Shown one piece after another: positions 7,102-16,209 of a stretch of DNA of 64,000 nt. Below the pieces are notes generated by a model. That model saw nothing but the letters and a program-made list of their open reading frames with translations, ran no database searches and was not told the DNA's origin. The stretch's first letter is position 1. Every line of letters starts with the position of its first letter. Origin of the DNA: Chromohalobacter sarecensis (GTDB lineage Bacteria; Pseudomonadota; Gammaproteobacteria; Pseudomonadales; Halomonadaceae); the NCBI RefSeq assembly GCF_023061135.1, contig NZ_JAKGAN010000008.1:1-64000 (forward strand), written 5' to 3'. The position numbers and the translations under genes were made by a program.

Positions 7102-9255
7102 TCAGCCGTCGGCCATAAGGCTGTCATCGTGTTCGAAGGCGCTGAGGGTATTGAGGGTGGCGTTTTTGCGATTGCCGTACCCGGTCAGCGCTGCTTGCGG
7201 TGGGCGCTGCAGGGTGCGTATCGCGGGGGTGTCGGTGGCGTGGCCGGTGTTCTCGAAGGTACAGTCGCGGAAGGTCAGGAAGTTGCTTTCAGGAGCGAGG
7301 AATACGCCGGGCGCAGCGTCTAGGGTAATCATGTGGCCGTGCTGGGCGAGGTCTTTCTTGAAGCGGCAACGTTCGAAGCGCACTACATGCCGTGCATTGC
7401 GCTTGTCGCTGTTGTGCAGGTAGAGATGCCCGCCACCGGGGGTGAAGTCGAACCGGCAGTGGCGGTAACGGTGATGCTGCGTGGTGTCGAAGATATCGAA
7501 GCGCGGTACGCCGTCACCGAGTCGGCAGGCGTCTACATCGAGCGTCTCGAAGGCTTTGATCCAGCCGGCGGGGATCTCGCAGTCGTTGAGGCTGATGCGT
7601 TCGGCCGGGACATGAAAGAGCCGTGCATGGGTGCCGCTCAGCGTGAAGTCGCGCAGGTGCGATTGGCCGATGAGTTTGCAGCCCACGGGAGCATCGGTGT
7701 CGCTGTGTCGGCTCTGGAAATTGGCAAGATGCAGCTCGCCTTTGAAGCCACCCGCCGCGACAATCGAGGCGTAACTAGCGCGTACGCTGTCATGGCGCTT
7801 TTCGTTGAATACGTGCCAGGTTTCGTCGAGGTGGCGGATATCGATGTGTCCGCCCCCTTCCAACGCCAGGGTGCTGCCACTGCGTCGCGCGCCACGTAGT
7901 TCCGTGGTAATGCGCTGACCGGTGAGACGGCTGGTAGGGAGCGTCATTTCGATACAAAATCCCTTGTCGACCGCGCGTGCCTGGCAGGCGTCGACGGCAT
8001 GCCGCACGGGCACGTCGTTCAGGTCGCTGAGCAAATATCCTACGGCCGTGGTCTCGGCGATACAGCCGCGTAAGGTAAAGTGTCCGGTGCCTAGCGAGGG
8101 CGTGCGTCCGGTGGTGGCGACGAATCCATGGTGTGGGGTTTCGCGAGAGCGGCAGTCGATGAAGCGCACCGCGTGGCTATTTTCGGCCCAGTAGCCAGCG
8201 TTGTATTCAGCGTCACCATAATCGACGCTGGCGTGATGGCCGTTTTCGGCGAGGCAGTCGATGAAGTCGATGCGCTCGCTGAGCATGTGTTCCGGGCTCT
8301 CGCCGTAGGTGTCGGCAACGAAGCCGATACGCGTAAAGTCGCGTGCCTGGCAGCGTTCGACGAGGCCGTCATGGGAGTCGGCGATGAAGATGCCGTCACC
8401 GTAATTGCCACGTGCATGCTCAACAATGACATCGCGGAGCACGAAATTTCGTGCTCCAACGCGGAGACAGGCGAGAGGGGAGCGGCGGCAGATGACGTCG
8501 TGGACGGTGACGTCGTGGCCAATGAGGTCCAGAGGTAGACAGCCGGTAAAGGCGTCATAGTTGGAGACGCTCCAGCGCTCGGGATCGTCGCTGACATTAC
8601 CCTCTAGGGTCATGTCGGAGAGAGTAGTGCCATCATCAATCTCAACCAGTGCACCGTAAGTGTCGCTGGTATAACGAATGATTGTTCGCTTGATGCCTGC
8701 CCCGGTCACGCGGACGCCCTTGAAGCGTAACCCGGTACCCGAAGAGGCGTAGTCGCCCTCAGGAAAAATGACATCACGCTGCTGGCTGTTGGCGGCCTGT
8801 GCGAGACGCTTCAAGGCGGCGTGCTGATCGCTGCCATCCCCGCGCGCGCCGAACATGCCGGGCGTCAGTGCGTCGTCGAGGCGTCGCAGAAAGCGCCCGT
8901 CGGCCTGGTCGTGGGCACGAAAGCAGGTACCGCCGTCTTCCTCGCGTTGTTCATTGGCGTACCAGATGAAGCTCCCCCCGCCGAGTGTTTCCCCCGCGTG
9001 GTACCCGGCGACCTGGATATGTTGTCCATCTTTAAGGCGGGCAACGTCCAGTGCCTGCATCTCGGCGATGGAGTCGGCATGCAGCGTCTCTGCTCCCTCC
9101 TGCGTTGTTTTTCCCTTCTTGTCTCTTTTTTCCATACCTGACGCGTGTTTTTCCATGCCGGCCGTGTGAGTCGACAATAGACCGGAGGCGGTCACGGTCA
9201 GTACAGCGCCCCCTTGGAGTAGGCGAGTTAAGAGTCGTCTTCTCGAAGTGTTCAT
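7102..9255 (-). CDS. Tat-exported right-handed beta-helix protein (putative polysaccharide lyase/hydrolase)
   Basis: A 717-residue exported protein. The N-terminus has a twin-arginine signal (TSRRRLLTRLL followed by a hydrophobic stretch to about residue 33). After a short polar linker comes a pectate-lyase-3-like entry motif (TPGMFGARGDGSDQHAALKR, about residues 130-150), then a long series of short imperfect repeats rich in I/V/F, D, N and C at regular spacing, the pattern of a right-handed parallel beta-helix. Such folds occur in polysaccharide lyases, hydrolases, epimerases and phage depolymerases. It is divergent from wbaP at the edge of the EPS locus, so cleavage or remodelling of the locus's own polysaccharide is the best guess. 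No catalytic triad could be assigned. Confidence 0.75.
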   Translation of the reverse strand: MNTSRRRLLTRLLQGGAVLTVTASGLLSTHTAGMEKHASGMEKRDKKGKTTQEGAETLHADSIAEMQALDVARLKDGQHIQVAGYHAGETLGGGSFIWYANEQREEDGGTCFRAHDQADGRFLRRLDDALTPGMFGARGDGSDQHAALKRLAQAANSQQRDVIFPEGDYASSGTGLRFKGVRVTGAGIKRTIIRYTSDTYGALVEIDDGTTLSDMTLEGNVSDDPERWSVSNYDAFTGCLPLDLIGHDVTVHDVICRRSPLACLRVGARNFVLRDVIVEHARGNYGDGIFIADSHDGLVERCQARDFTRIGFVADTYGESPEHMLSERIDFIDCLAENGHHASVDYGDAEYNAGYWAENSHAVRFIDCRSRETPHHGFVATTGRTPSLGTGHFTLRGCIAETTAVGYLLSDLNDVPVRHAVDACQARAVDKGFCIEMTLPTSRLTGQRITTELRGARRSGSTLALEGGGHIDIRHLDETWHVFNEKRHDSVRASYASIVAAGGFKGELHLANFQSRHSDTDAPVGCKLIGQSHLRDFTLSGTHARLFHVPAERISLNDCEIPAGWIKAFETLDVDACRLGDGVPRFDIFDTTQHHRYRHCRFDFTPGGGHLYLHNSDKRNARHVVRFERCRFKKDLAQHGHMITLDAAPGVFLAPESNFLTFRDCTFENTGHATDTPAIRTLQRPPQAALTGYGNRKNATLNTLSAFEHDDSLMADG

Positions 9256-9431
9256 GTGATCCCCCTGACATAATCGCCTAGCTTAGATGAGATTTCGTCG
9301 GGTGATACGGTGAAAGTTTTACTTCCCGGTGGCGTATTTTCCTCATGTTTATTTGTTTTAGGTTGTTTTTCGTTATTTGTGGTGAGTGCGTGATGAGGGA
9401 TGTTGATAATGTTTAATGAGTCGGCTTGGTG

Positions 9432-9460
9432 TTGATTGATTATGGCGCTTTAAGTATAAG
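9432..9460 (+). promoter_or_regulatory. Candidate sigma-70 promoter for wbaP
   Basis: TTGATT (9432-9437), 17 bases, TATAAG (9455-9460), in an AT-rich 380-bp divergent intergenic region (9256-9635) between the beta-helix gene and wbaP. It leaves a leader of about 170 nt before the wbaP start. No other clear element was seen in this intergenic region. Confidence 0.45.
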
Positions 9461-9635
9461 GTGCGACTGGCTTTTGACGTACGGTTTTGGCGCTTCGGCG
9501 TATGAATAATATGGGGTTCCTTAACTATTAAAACCGTCTGGAAGTGCAGGTGAACACTTTGTAACTTGTTTGGCGAAAACCCGATTTTACGCCTTTAAAC
9601 GGGCGACACGGGACACTGGAAAGGTGGCGTCAATC

Positions 9636-10991
9636 ATGTTCAATAAGCATAAAGTGTTCGAGCAACTGGAGCGTTCGACGTGGGGGGGAAGTGAGTCGGT
9701 AGTGCCGAGTGGTAAGGCATTCGATACGCGTTATGAGCGTCGCCACTCACGTTGGTACGAGCAGTGCCTGATGGGCATGCCGTTCCACTTCGTCGTGGGG
9801 CTGCCGGTGGTCTTGATGGCGCCGCCACTGATGATGCGCGGCGGAGACGTCTGGCGTGACATGGCGCCGGGGCTTGCCACCACGTTGTGGGCGGTGGGCG
9901 CGGCGTTTCTGGTGACGCTGTTCGTTTTGCATCGCATGACGCGTTTTCCCGGTACGCAGGCGTCAATGTATGTCGTGCCACTGGTCAGTGTGGTGTTCGC
10001 GGCGACTTGGGCTCTGTTGCTCGGCGCTGAGGGGTTTGATGAGGGCGTGTTGTGGGGCGGTTACGCCGCGAGCCTGCTGTGGTTTTTCCTCGGCTACGCG
10101 GGGGTACAGCGGTTTAGGCGTCCTCGCTTTGCCGTGGTGCCGTTGGGCGAGGCGAGCCAACTCGTCGAGCCTGAAGGGAGCGGGTTGTATCGACTCGAAG
10201 TGCCGCGCCTGGGGGCGCAGCGTATCGACGGTATCGTCGCGGATCTACGTAGCGACGCACTTAGCGAAGAGTGGATGCGCTTTCTGACCAAGTGCACGCT
10301 GAACGGCATTCCGGTGTATCAGATCAGGCAGATCGACGAGTCACGTACCGGACGCGTCAGGCTCGAGCACCTGGCGGATACGGAGCTGACTTCGTTGTTG
10401 CCGTCGCCGCTTTATAGCACTTGCAAGCGCGGCCTGGATTTGTGCGGTGCTTTGCTGCTGTTGCCGCTACTGGCGCCCATCATGCTGGCCACGGCTTGGG
10501 CCATTCGCCATGACAGCCCGGGGCCGGCGCTGTTCGTGCAATGGCGCATGGGGCATCGCGGGGTGCCGTTTCGTATCTACAAGTTCCGCAGCATGTATAG
10601 CGAGGGAGAGGGGAAGGGGTTTACGTCCGGCGAGGACGACCCGCGCATCACGCGCGTGGGCAAGATCATTCGCAAGTACCGCCTAGATGAGCTGCCGCAG
10701 TTACTCAATGTGCTCAAGGGGGACATGAGCTTCATTGGTCCGCGCCCGGAGTCGATGGACCTCTCGCAGTGGTACGAGAAGGACGTGCCGTTTTTCAGCT
10801 ACCGCCATGTCGTCAAGCCGGGAATTTCGGGCTGGGCCCAGGTCGAACAGGGCTACGCGGCGGAAGTCGATGGCATGACCGTCAAGCTGCAGTACGACTT
10901 CTATTACATCAAGCATTTCTCTCTGTGGCTCGACGTGCTGATTCTACTGCGCACTCTGAAAACGGTGACGACCGGGTTCGGTGCACGCTGA
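9636..10991 (+). CDS. wbaP: Undecaprenyl-phosphate sugar phosphotransferase (WbaP/WcaJ family)
   Basis: Initiating enzyme of EPS synthesis: transfers a sugar-1-phosphate (galactose or glucose in this family) to undecaprenyl phosphate at the inner membrane. About four N-terminal membrane segments (residues 40-165) and a CoA-binding-like middle domain precede a fifth hydrophobic segment (about 265-290). The catalytic domain follows, with KFRSM, a DDPRITRVG stretch, DELPQ, GDMSFIGPRPE and KPGISGWAQV. ATG 9636 (GGAAAGG upstream) gives 451 residues, close to the usual 460-480; a TTG start at 9570 is less likely. It is separated from wza by a terminator, so it has its own transcript. Confidence 0.93.
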   Translation: MFNKHKVFEQLERSTWGGSESVVPSGKAFDTRYERRHSRWYEQCLMGMPFHFVVGLPVVLMAPPLMMRGGDVWRDMAPGLATTLWAVGAAFLVTLFVLHRMTRFPGTQASMYVVPLVSVVFAATWALLLGAEGFDEGVLWGGYAASLLWFFLGYAGVQRFRRPRFAVVPLGEASQLVEPEGSGLYRLEVPRLGAQRIDGIVADLRSDALSEEWMRFLTKCTLNGIPVYQIRQIDESRTGRVRLEHLADTELTSLLPSPLYSTCKRGLDLCGALLLLPLLAPIMLATAWAIRHDSPGPALFVQWRMGHRGVPFRIYKFRSMYSEGEGKGFTSGEDDPRITRVGKIIRKYRLDELPQLLNVLKGDMSFIGPRPESMDLSQWYEKDVPFFSYRHVVKPGISGWAQVEQGYAAEVDGMTVKLQYDFYYIKHFSLWLDVLILLRTLKTVTTGFGAR

Positions 10992-11024
10992 GGTGTTCCC
11001 GCGTTAAACCGCGTCATTGTGTAG

Positions 11025-11055
11025 CGCCTCCGTCCTCGTGCGGGGGCGTTTTATT
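11025..11055 (+). terminator. Rho-independent terminator of wbaP
   Basis: CGCCTCCG (11025-11032) pairs with CGGGGGCG (11041-11048), one G-U pair, followed by TTTTATTT, 33 bp after the wbaP stop. Confidence 0.75.
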
Positions 11056-11161
11056 TAAAGCATGAGTTTTCTAATCCTGTTGTGGGATTAAGTTCTCGTT
11101 CTGGGTGAATGAGTTTGTTGGTTAAAAGGCGCGATTTAGCAACGAGTAAAATCCAATGTAA

Positions 11162-11200
11162 GCATTGTGTAAATTCAGCCTATGAAAAGTTACACAATGC
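11162..11200. promoter_or_regulatory. Perfect 11-bp inverted repeat upstream of the EPS operon
   Basis: GCATTGTGTAA (11162-11172) and TTACACAATGC (11190-11200) are exact inverted copies separated by 17 bp, in the AT-rich region ahead of the ops element and wza. Long exact arms with a wide spacer suggest a two-half-site operator for a dimeric regulator rather than a terminator, as there is no GC-rich stem or T-tract. The regulator is unknown. Confidence 0.55.
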
Positions 11201-11256
11201 ATAGAATGAAATCCGCAAGAAGATAACTATGTAAGAAATAGAGGCGTTGAGAGATT

Positions 11257-11305
11257 CAGTGGTTATTGCCCGGGAGATGTGGTGTCGCTCCAGGGCGGTA
11301 GCGTG
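11257..11305 (+). promoter_or_regulatory. JUMPStart-like leader with ops element (RfaH recruitment site)
   Basis: The 12-base ops core GGCGGTAGCGTG is present exactly at 11294-11305, preceded by CAGG as in enterobacterial JUMPStart sequences. A CAGTGGT start at 11257 resembles the JUMPStart 5' end. In other gammaproteobacteria this element pauses RNA polymerase and loads RfaH, preventing early termination in long LPS/capsule operons. Here it sits 49 bp before the wza start codon and ahead of about 22 kb of co-directional genes. In the intergenic region 10992-11353 it is the most informative element. Confidence 0.8.
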
Positions 11306-11353
11306 GGTAAAAGAATTTTAAACCCTAACAAAATGACGAGTGAGGGAATCGGC

Positions 11354-12520
11354 ATGACTGCAAGCCGTATGGAATATCGTTCAGGATGGAGAAAGCCGCT
11401 ACTGGGGCTTTCTTTCATGGTGGTGCTGTCGGGTTGTGCGTTCGCGCCCGGCAGCAATCTCGACTATGAAGCTGATTCGCAGGGAGAGGACATCTCCGAC
11501 AATATCGAGGTCAAGGCAATTACACCGAGTCTCGTTAAGACGATGGCGGAGTCGAAAGACGATTTGCGCGACTCGTTGTTGGAGTACACCGAGAATGCGG
11601 TGCCCGAATCCGAGATCGATTACGACTACATAATCGGGCGCGGTGATGTACTTAGCGTCGTGGTGTATGACCACCCTGAGTTGACGATTCCCGCCGGGAG
11701 TGAGCGGAGCGCGGAAGAGTCGGGCAACGTCGTGCATTCGGACGGCACCATCTTCTATCCCTACATCGGCACGGTGGATGTCGCGGGACGCACCGTGCGC
11801 GATGTTCGTGGGGAGATCCAGCGCCGCCTGGAAGGCTACATCGCGCAGCCCCAAGTGGACGTGAAAGTCGCTGCCTTCAACGCTCAGAAAGCCTATGTCA
11901 CGGGGGAGGTCGACAGTCCGGGAGCGCAGCCTATCACCAACGTGCCGCTGACTGTGCTGGATGCGCTCAGCAGCGTCGGTGGTCTGACCCAAGGCGGCGA
12001 TTGGCATGACGTCGTGCTAACCCGTAATGGCGTCGAGCGGCACTTGTCGGTTTACAACATGCTGGTCAATGGCGACCTCGATCAGAACCTGTTGCTACAG
12101 GATGGCGACGTGTTGCATGTGCCGGTTGTCGGCAATCAGCAGGTCTACGTGATGGGCGAGGTCAATACACCGACCGCCGTGCCGATGCCGAATGCGCGCT
12201 TCTCGCTGACCAACGCCTTGTCTCAGGCCGGTGGCATCAACGAGAACAGCGCCGATGCTTCGGGTATCTTCGTGATTCGCCGCAATCACGATATCGACAG
12301 CGAAACCTACGCGACTGTTTACCAGCTCAACGCCGAGAGCGCGATCGCCTTTGCAATGGGGTCGGAATTCATCCTGCAGCCCACCGATGTGGTGTATGTC
12401 ACCGCCGCGCCAATCGCGCGTTGGAACCGCGTCATCAGCCAGATCTTGCCCAGTGTGACGGCGATCTACGAGCTGTCGCAGGCCACACGTGACATCAAGG
12501 ACCTCAACGACGACTTCTAA
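11354..12520 (+). CDS. wza: Outer-membrane polysaccharide export lipoprotein (Wza family)
   Basis: Outer-membrane translocon through which the finished EPS leaves the cell. The start at 11354 follows GAGGG. The protein has a lipoprotein signal with lipobox LSGC (Cys about residue 27), then the polysaccharide-export domain (YIIGRGDVLSVVVYDHPEL at about 90-110) and SLBB domains beginning near KAYVTGEVDSPG and QQVYVMGEVNTP. Its 388 residues match E. coli Wza (379). It is the first gene after the ops element and is followed by wzc after 90 bp, the normal order except that wzb is missing between them. Confidence 0.95.
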   Translation: MTASRMEYRSGWRKPLLGLSFMVVLSGCAFAPGSNLDYEADSQGEDISDNIEVKAITPSLVKTMAESKDDLRDSLLEYTENAVPESEIDYDYIIGRGDVLSVVVYDHPELTIPAGSERSAEESGNVVHSDGTIFYPYIGTVDVAGRTVRDVRGEIQRRLEGYIAQPQVDVKVAAFNAQKAYVTGEVDSPGAQPITNVPLTVLDALSSVGGLTQGGDWHDVVLTRNGVERHLSVYNMLVNGDLDQNLLLQDGDVLHVPVVGNQQVYVMGEVNTPTAVPMPNARFSLTNALSQAGGINENSADASGIFVIRRNHDIDSETYATVYQLNAESAIAFAMGSEFILQPTDVVYVTAAPIARWNRVISQILPSVTAIYELSQATRDIKDLNDDF

Positions 12521-12610
12521 GACGTCATTGTTACGAGGCCGTCGCTAGCACCCATTGAAGAAGGCTGGCGGCGGCCCTCGATACCCACATTCTCATGGAG
12601 TGGGAATTCT

Positions 12611-14809
12611 ATGAATCTCAATGTACCTGCCCCACAATCCAATAAAACCGACAATGGCAATGACATGGAGCTGGGGCGAATTTTAGGCCTCTTGTTCGAC
12701 GCCAAGGGCTTGGTGATCAGCCTGATTGTACTGTTCGCGTTTTTGGGGACGGCGTATGCCTTCCTCAAGACGCCGATCTTTCAGGCCAAGTCGCTGGTCC
12801 AGGTGGAAACCAAGAGTCCCAATAACCCACTAGCGGATGCGTCGATGTCGATGCTTTCGCAAGCGCCACCGTCGCGCTCGGAGATGGAGATCATGAAATC
12901 GCGCATGGTGCTCGGCCGTGCGGTGGATCTGCTCAATCTCGATATCCGCGTCGAACCAGTACGCGTGCCGTTCATCGGCGGTTTTTTGCAGCGCCACCGG
13001 ATCGCCGCGCCTGCGTTCGCTCAGGACTGGGGTTATGCCTGGGGCGATGATCACATTCAGGTCGCTGGTATGCCTGTGGCTAACGACTACTTGGGACAGA
13101 CCTTCACTCTCGAAGTACTCGACGAGACCCGTTATGCCTTGGAGTACCGTGGCGAGCGTCTGGGCGAGGGCGTTGTCGGCGTGGAGGAAAGCTTCCTCGG
13201 CGGTGCGGTGGGCGTGGAGGTAGAGTCGATCGCGGCGACGCCAGGCGCGACCTTCACTCTGACTCATGCGCAGCGCGTGGTGGCCGTCGATCATCTACGC
13301 AATAATTTTGGCATTGCCGAGCGGGGTAATGGTACGGGGATTCTGGCCTGGACCCTAACGGACCCGTCGCCGGCATTGGCCGAGCGCATATTGGCCACCA
13401 TCGGTGATATCTACGTAACGCAGAATATCCAGCGTCAGTCGGAAGAAGCGCGCAAGAGCCTGGAGTTTTTGAACGAGCAAGTGCCCGAGGTGCGTGGCGA
13501 GCTTTCCAATGCCGAGCAGCAACTCAATGCCTATCGCTCGGAGCACGATAGTGTGGATATTTCCATGGAGACCCAGTCGGTGCTCGACCGCGTGGTTAAT
13601 CTGGAAAGTCAGCTCAATGAGTTGGAGTTCTCTGAAGCGGAAATATCGCGACGTTTTACGCCCAGCCACCCGACCTATGCGGCGTTGCTGGAGAAGAAAG
13701 CACAACTGAAGAAGGAACTGACGTCTCTGGAAGATCGCATCAACGGTATGCCGGAAACCCAGCAAGAAGTGTTGCGCATGCAGCGCGATGTTTCCGTTAA
13801 TCAAGAAATTTATGTGCAGTTGCGCAACAAGGTGCAGGAAATGCAAATCGCGGAGGCCAGCACAGTGGGTAATGTGCGGGTGCTGGATGAAGCGGAGCCA
13901 TTTCCGCAGCCGGTGGCGCCCGACAAGATGATGATCATCGCTTTGGCGACGTCGCTGGGGGCAGTGTTCGCGGTGGCTTTGGTGATGCTACGGGCGATGT
14001 TCAATCGCGGTCTGGAAAGTCCCGATCAGCTCGAACAACTGGGTCTGCCGGTCTATGCCATCGTGCCCAAATCGGACGACCAGGGCCGGCTCAGTCGTCG
14101 CATTCGCCGGGGAGGACGCTCGCAGAGCGTACCGGCGGGATTGCTGGCGTGGCATCGGCCGCTGGATATCTCCATTGAGGCGTTACGTAGCCTGCGCACC
14201 AGCCTGCATTTCGCGATGCTTGATAGCGCCAACAACCGTTTGATGATTACCGGGCCTAGCCCAGGCGTGGGCAAAAGCTTTATTGCCGCCAACCTGGCGG
14301 CGGTGTGTGCCCAGAACGGTCAGCGCGTGCTGGTGATCGACGGCGACATGCGCAAGGGCCAGATGCACAAGATATTCAAGGGACCTTCCGAGGATGGCTT
14401 GAGCGAAGTGCTGGCCGGACGGCACACCTTGGCGGAGATGGTGCGTCCGGTAGAAAGCGTCGAGGGGCTCGAGTACCTGGCGCGCGGTGTCGTCCCGCCA
14501 AATGCCTCGGAGCTACTGGCCTCGTCGCGTTTCACCGAGTTACTGGCCACAGCTAGTGAGCGTTACGACTTGGTGATCGTCGACTCGCCGCCGGTGCTGG
14601 CGGTAACCGACGCCACGGTGATTGGCAAGTGCGTGGGAACGACCCTGATGGTGGCACGCTTCCAGGTCAATCCGCCCAAGGAAATCGAGCTCGCTATGCG
14701 GCGCCTGGATACCAGTGGGGTGCGCGTCAAAGGGGCCATTCTCAATGGCTTGGAGCGCAAGGCGGCTACAGCATACACCTACGGCTATTACAACTATTCC
14801 TATCGTTAA
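12611..14809 (+). CDS. wzc: Polysaccharide co-polymerase / tyrosine autokinase (Wzc family)
   Basis: Inner-membrane protein controlling EPS chain length and export by cycles of tyrosine phosphorylation. The Wzz domain spans about residues 15-470, with membrane segments near 35-55 and 440-460 and a periplasmic coiled-coil region (about 280-400). The cytoplasmic BY-kinase domain carries Walker A GPSPGVGKSF (about 548), Walker A' VLVIDGDMRKG, and Walker B LVIVDSPPVLAVTD (about 653). The C-terminal tail AYTYGYYNYSYR has six tyrosines, the autophosphorylation cluster. The 732-residue length agrees with E. coli Wzc (720). The cognate phosphatase is probably the gene at 162-602. Confidence 0.95.
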   Translation: MNLNVPAPQSNKTDNGNDMELGRILGLLFDAKGLVISLIVLFAFLGTAYAFLKTPIFQAKSLVQVETKSPNNPLADASMSMLSQAPPSRSEMEIMKSRMVLGRAVDLLNLDIRVEPVRVPFIGGFLQRHRIAAPAFAQDWGYAWGDDHIQVAGMPVANDYLGQTFTLEVLDETRYALEYRGERLGEGVVGVEESFLGGAVGVEVESIAATPGATFTLTHAQRVVAVDHLRNNFGIAERGNGTGILAWTLTDPSPALAERILATIGDIYVTQNIQRQSEEARKSLEFLNEQVPEVRGELSNAEQQLNAYRSEHDSVDISMETQSVLDRVVNLESQLNELEFSEAEISRRFTPSHPTYAALLEKKAQLKKELTSLEDRINGMPETQQEVLRMQRDVSVNQEIYVQLRNKVQEMQIAEASTVGNVRVLDEAEPFPQPVAPDKMMIIALATSLGAVFAVALVMLRAMFNRGLESPDQLEQLGLPVYAIVPKSDDQGRLSRRIRRGGRSQSVPAGLLAWHRPLDISIEALRSLRTSLHFAMLDSANNRLMITGPSPGVGKSFIAANLAAVCAQNGQRVLVIDGDMRKGQMHKIFKGPSEDGLSEVLAGRHTLAEMVRPVESVEGLEYLARGVVPPNASELLASSRFTELLATASERYDLVIVDSPPVLAVTDATVIGKCVGTTLMVARFQVNPPKEIELAMRRLDTSGVRVKGAILNGLERKAATAYTYGYYNYSYR

Positions 14810-14964
14810 AGGACGCCTTTCGGTGATGACGCCCGGCACTGATCGGGCGCCTTACGAGCGCCACCTTGCTTTGGCTGGGGCACGGCGGTTTATACCGTTA
14901 GTGTATTTCTTCTGAACGTGGCAAATGTGCGTGGAATGGTATTTGCCAAGCGACGGACGGTGAA

Positions 14965-16092
14965 ATGAGAGACAGAGACGACGATAAACGGATTGCGGTG
15001 TTCCTGCCTTCGTTGGCGGGCGGTGGCGCTGAGCGCGTGATGGTAACCCTCGCCAATGGATTCGCGACCCGTGGTGTGCCAGTTGATCTTGTCGTGGTCG
15101 CCGCCGAGGGGGCGTATCTGGCGGATGTCTCGCCGCATGTGCGGCTGGTGGAGCTCGGCGCCTCGCGGGTGCTGTTCAGCTTGCCGGCACTGGTGCGCTA
15201 CCTGCGTCGCGAGCGCCCGTATGCCTTACTCTCGGCGCTCAACCACGCCAACATTATTGCCCTTTGGGCACGCAAACTGGCCCGTTCGGGGACACGGCTG
15301 GTGGTGTCGGAGCGCAATACGCTGTCTCGCGATGTGTCGAGCGGTCGTTTCAAGCGAGGGTTGCCGTGGTTGATGCGTCTGAGTTACCCCTCAGCGGACG
15401 CTATCGTTGCGGTCTCCAGCGGGGTGGCAGATGACCTTGCGCAGACGGTGCGCTTGCCGCGCGAGCGGATCGATGTCGTCTATAACCCCATCAACACCAA
15501 GCTGGCGCAGTTGTGCGAGACGCCGTTGACACACCCTTGGCTGAAAAGCGGCCAGCCGCCGGTGATTGTCGCGGCGGGGCGGCTGACCGTACAGAAGGAT
15601 TTCGCGACCTTGATAGAGGCCTTCGCCGAGGTGCGCAAGACGCATGCCGCGCGCTTGGTGATTCTCGGCGAAGGTGAGCTGCGCTCTGATCTGGAGGCGC
15701 GTATCGACGAACTGGGAATCGGCGATGATGTGGCGCTGCCGGGGTTCGTCGACAACCCCTACCCGTGGATGCGCAAGGCATCGTTGTTCGTGTTGTCTTC
15801 AGCGTGGGAGGGCTTTTGCAACGTGTTGGCCGAAGCCATGGCATGCGGCACGCCGGTAGTGAGCACGAATTGTCCCAGCGGCTCGGCGGAGATCCTCGAA
15901 GACGGAAAGTGGGGGCGACTGGTGCCGGTCGGTGACGTATCGGCATTGGCGAGGGCCATATCCGAGACGCTCAATGACGAAACGCATCCCGATGTGCGCC
16001 ACCGTGCCCTTAGCTTCAATTTGCAGCAGGCGCTCTCCGGCTACCTGCATGCGCTGCGGGTGGCGCTGCCGAAAGAGCATCGCTGTGAATGA
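14965..16092 (+). CDS. GT4 family glycosyltransferase
   Basis: A 375-residue GT-B-fold glycosyltransferase that adds a sugar from a nucleotide donor to the growing lipid-linked EPS unit on the cytoplasmic face. N-terminal LPSLAGGGAERVMVTLAN and C-terminal AWEGFCNVLAEAMACGTPVV are the acceptor- and donor-side GT4 motifs, the latter with the conserved E-x7-E. It follows wzc by 155 bp in the same direction. The gene at 23210-24304 is a paralogue with matching motifs but a much lower GC content. Donor and linkage are unknown. Confidence 0.9.
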   Translation: MRDRDDDKRIAVFLPSLAGGGAERVMVTLANGFATRGVPVDLVVVAAEGAYLADVSPHVRLVELGASRVLFSLPALVRYLRRERPYALLSALNHANIIALWARKLARSGTRLVVSERNTLSRDVSSGRFKRGLPWLMRLSYPSADAIVAVSSGVADDLAQTVRLPRERIDVVYNPINTKLAQLCETPLTHPWLKSGQPPVIVAAGRLTVQKDFATLIEAFAEVRKTHAARLVILGEGELRSDLEARIDELGIGDDVALPGFVDNPYPWMRKASLFVLSSAWEGFCNVLAEAMACGTPVVSTNCPSGSAEILEDGKWGRLVPVGDVSALARAISETLNDETHPDVRHRALSFNLQQALSGYLHALRVALPKEHRCE

Positions 16093-16209
16093 TGTTCAAT
16101 GCATGTTGGTACTCGAGCTCGGCCAGGCATTCAAGCTTATTTATACGTCATGTGGCGCCAGTCTATTTGAGTTCAGGCGCGTCAGCACTCCAGTAAGTTG
16201 AGGCAAACG

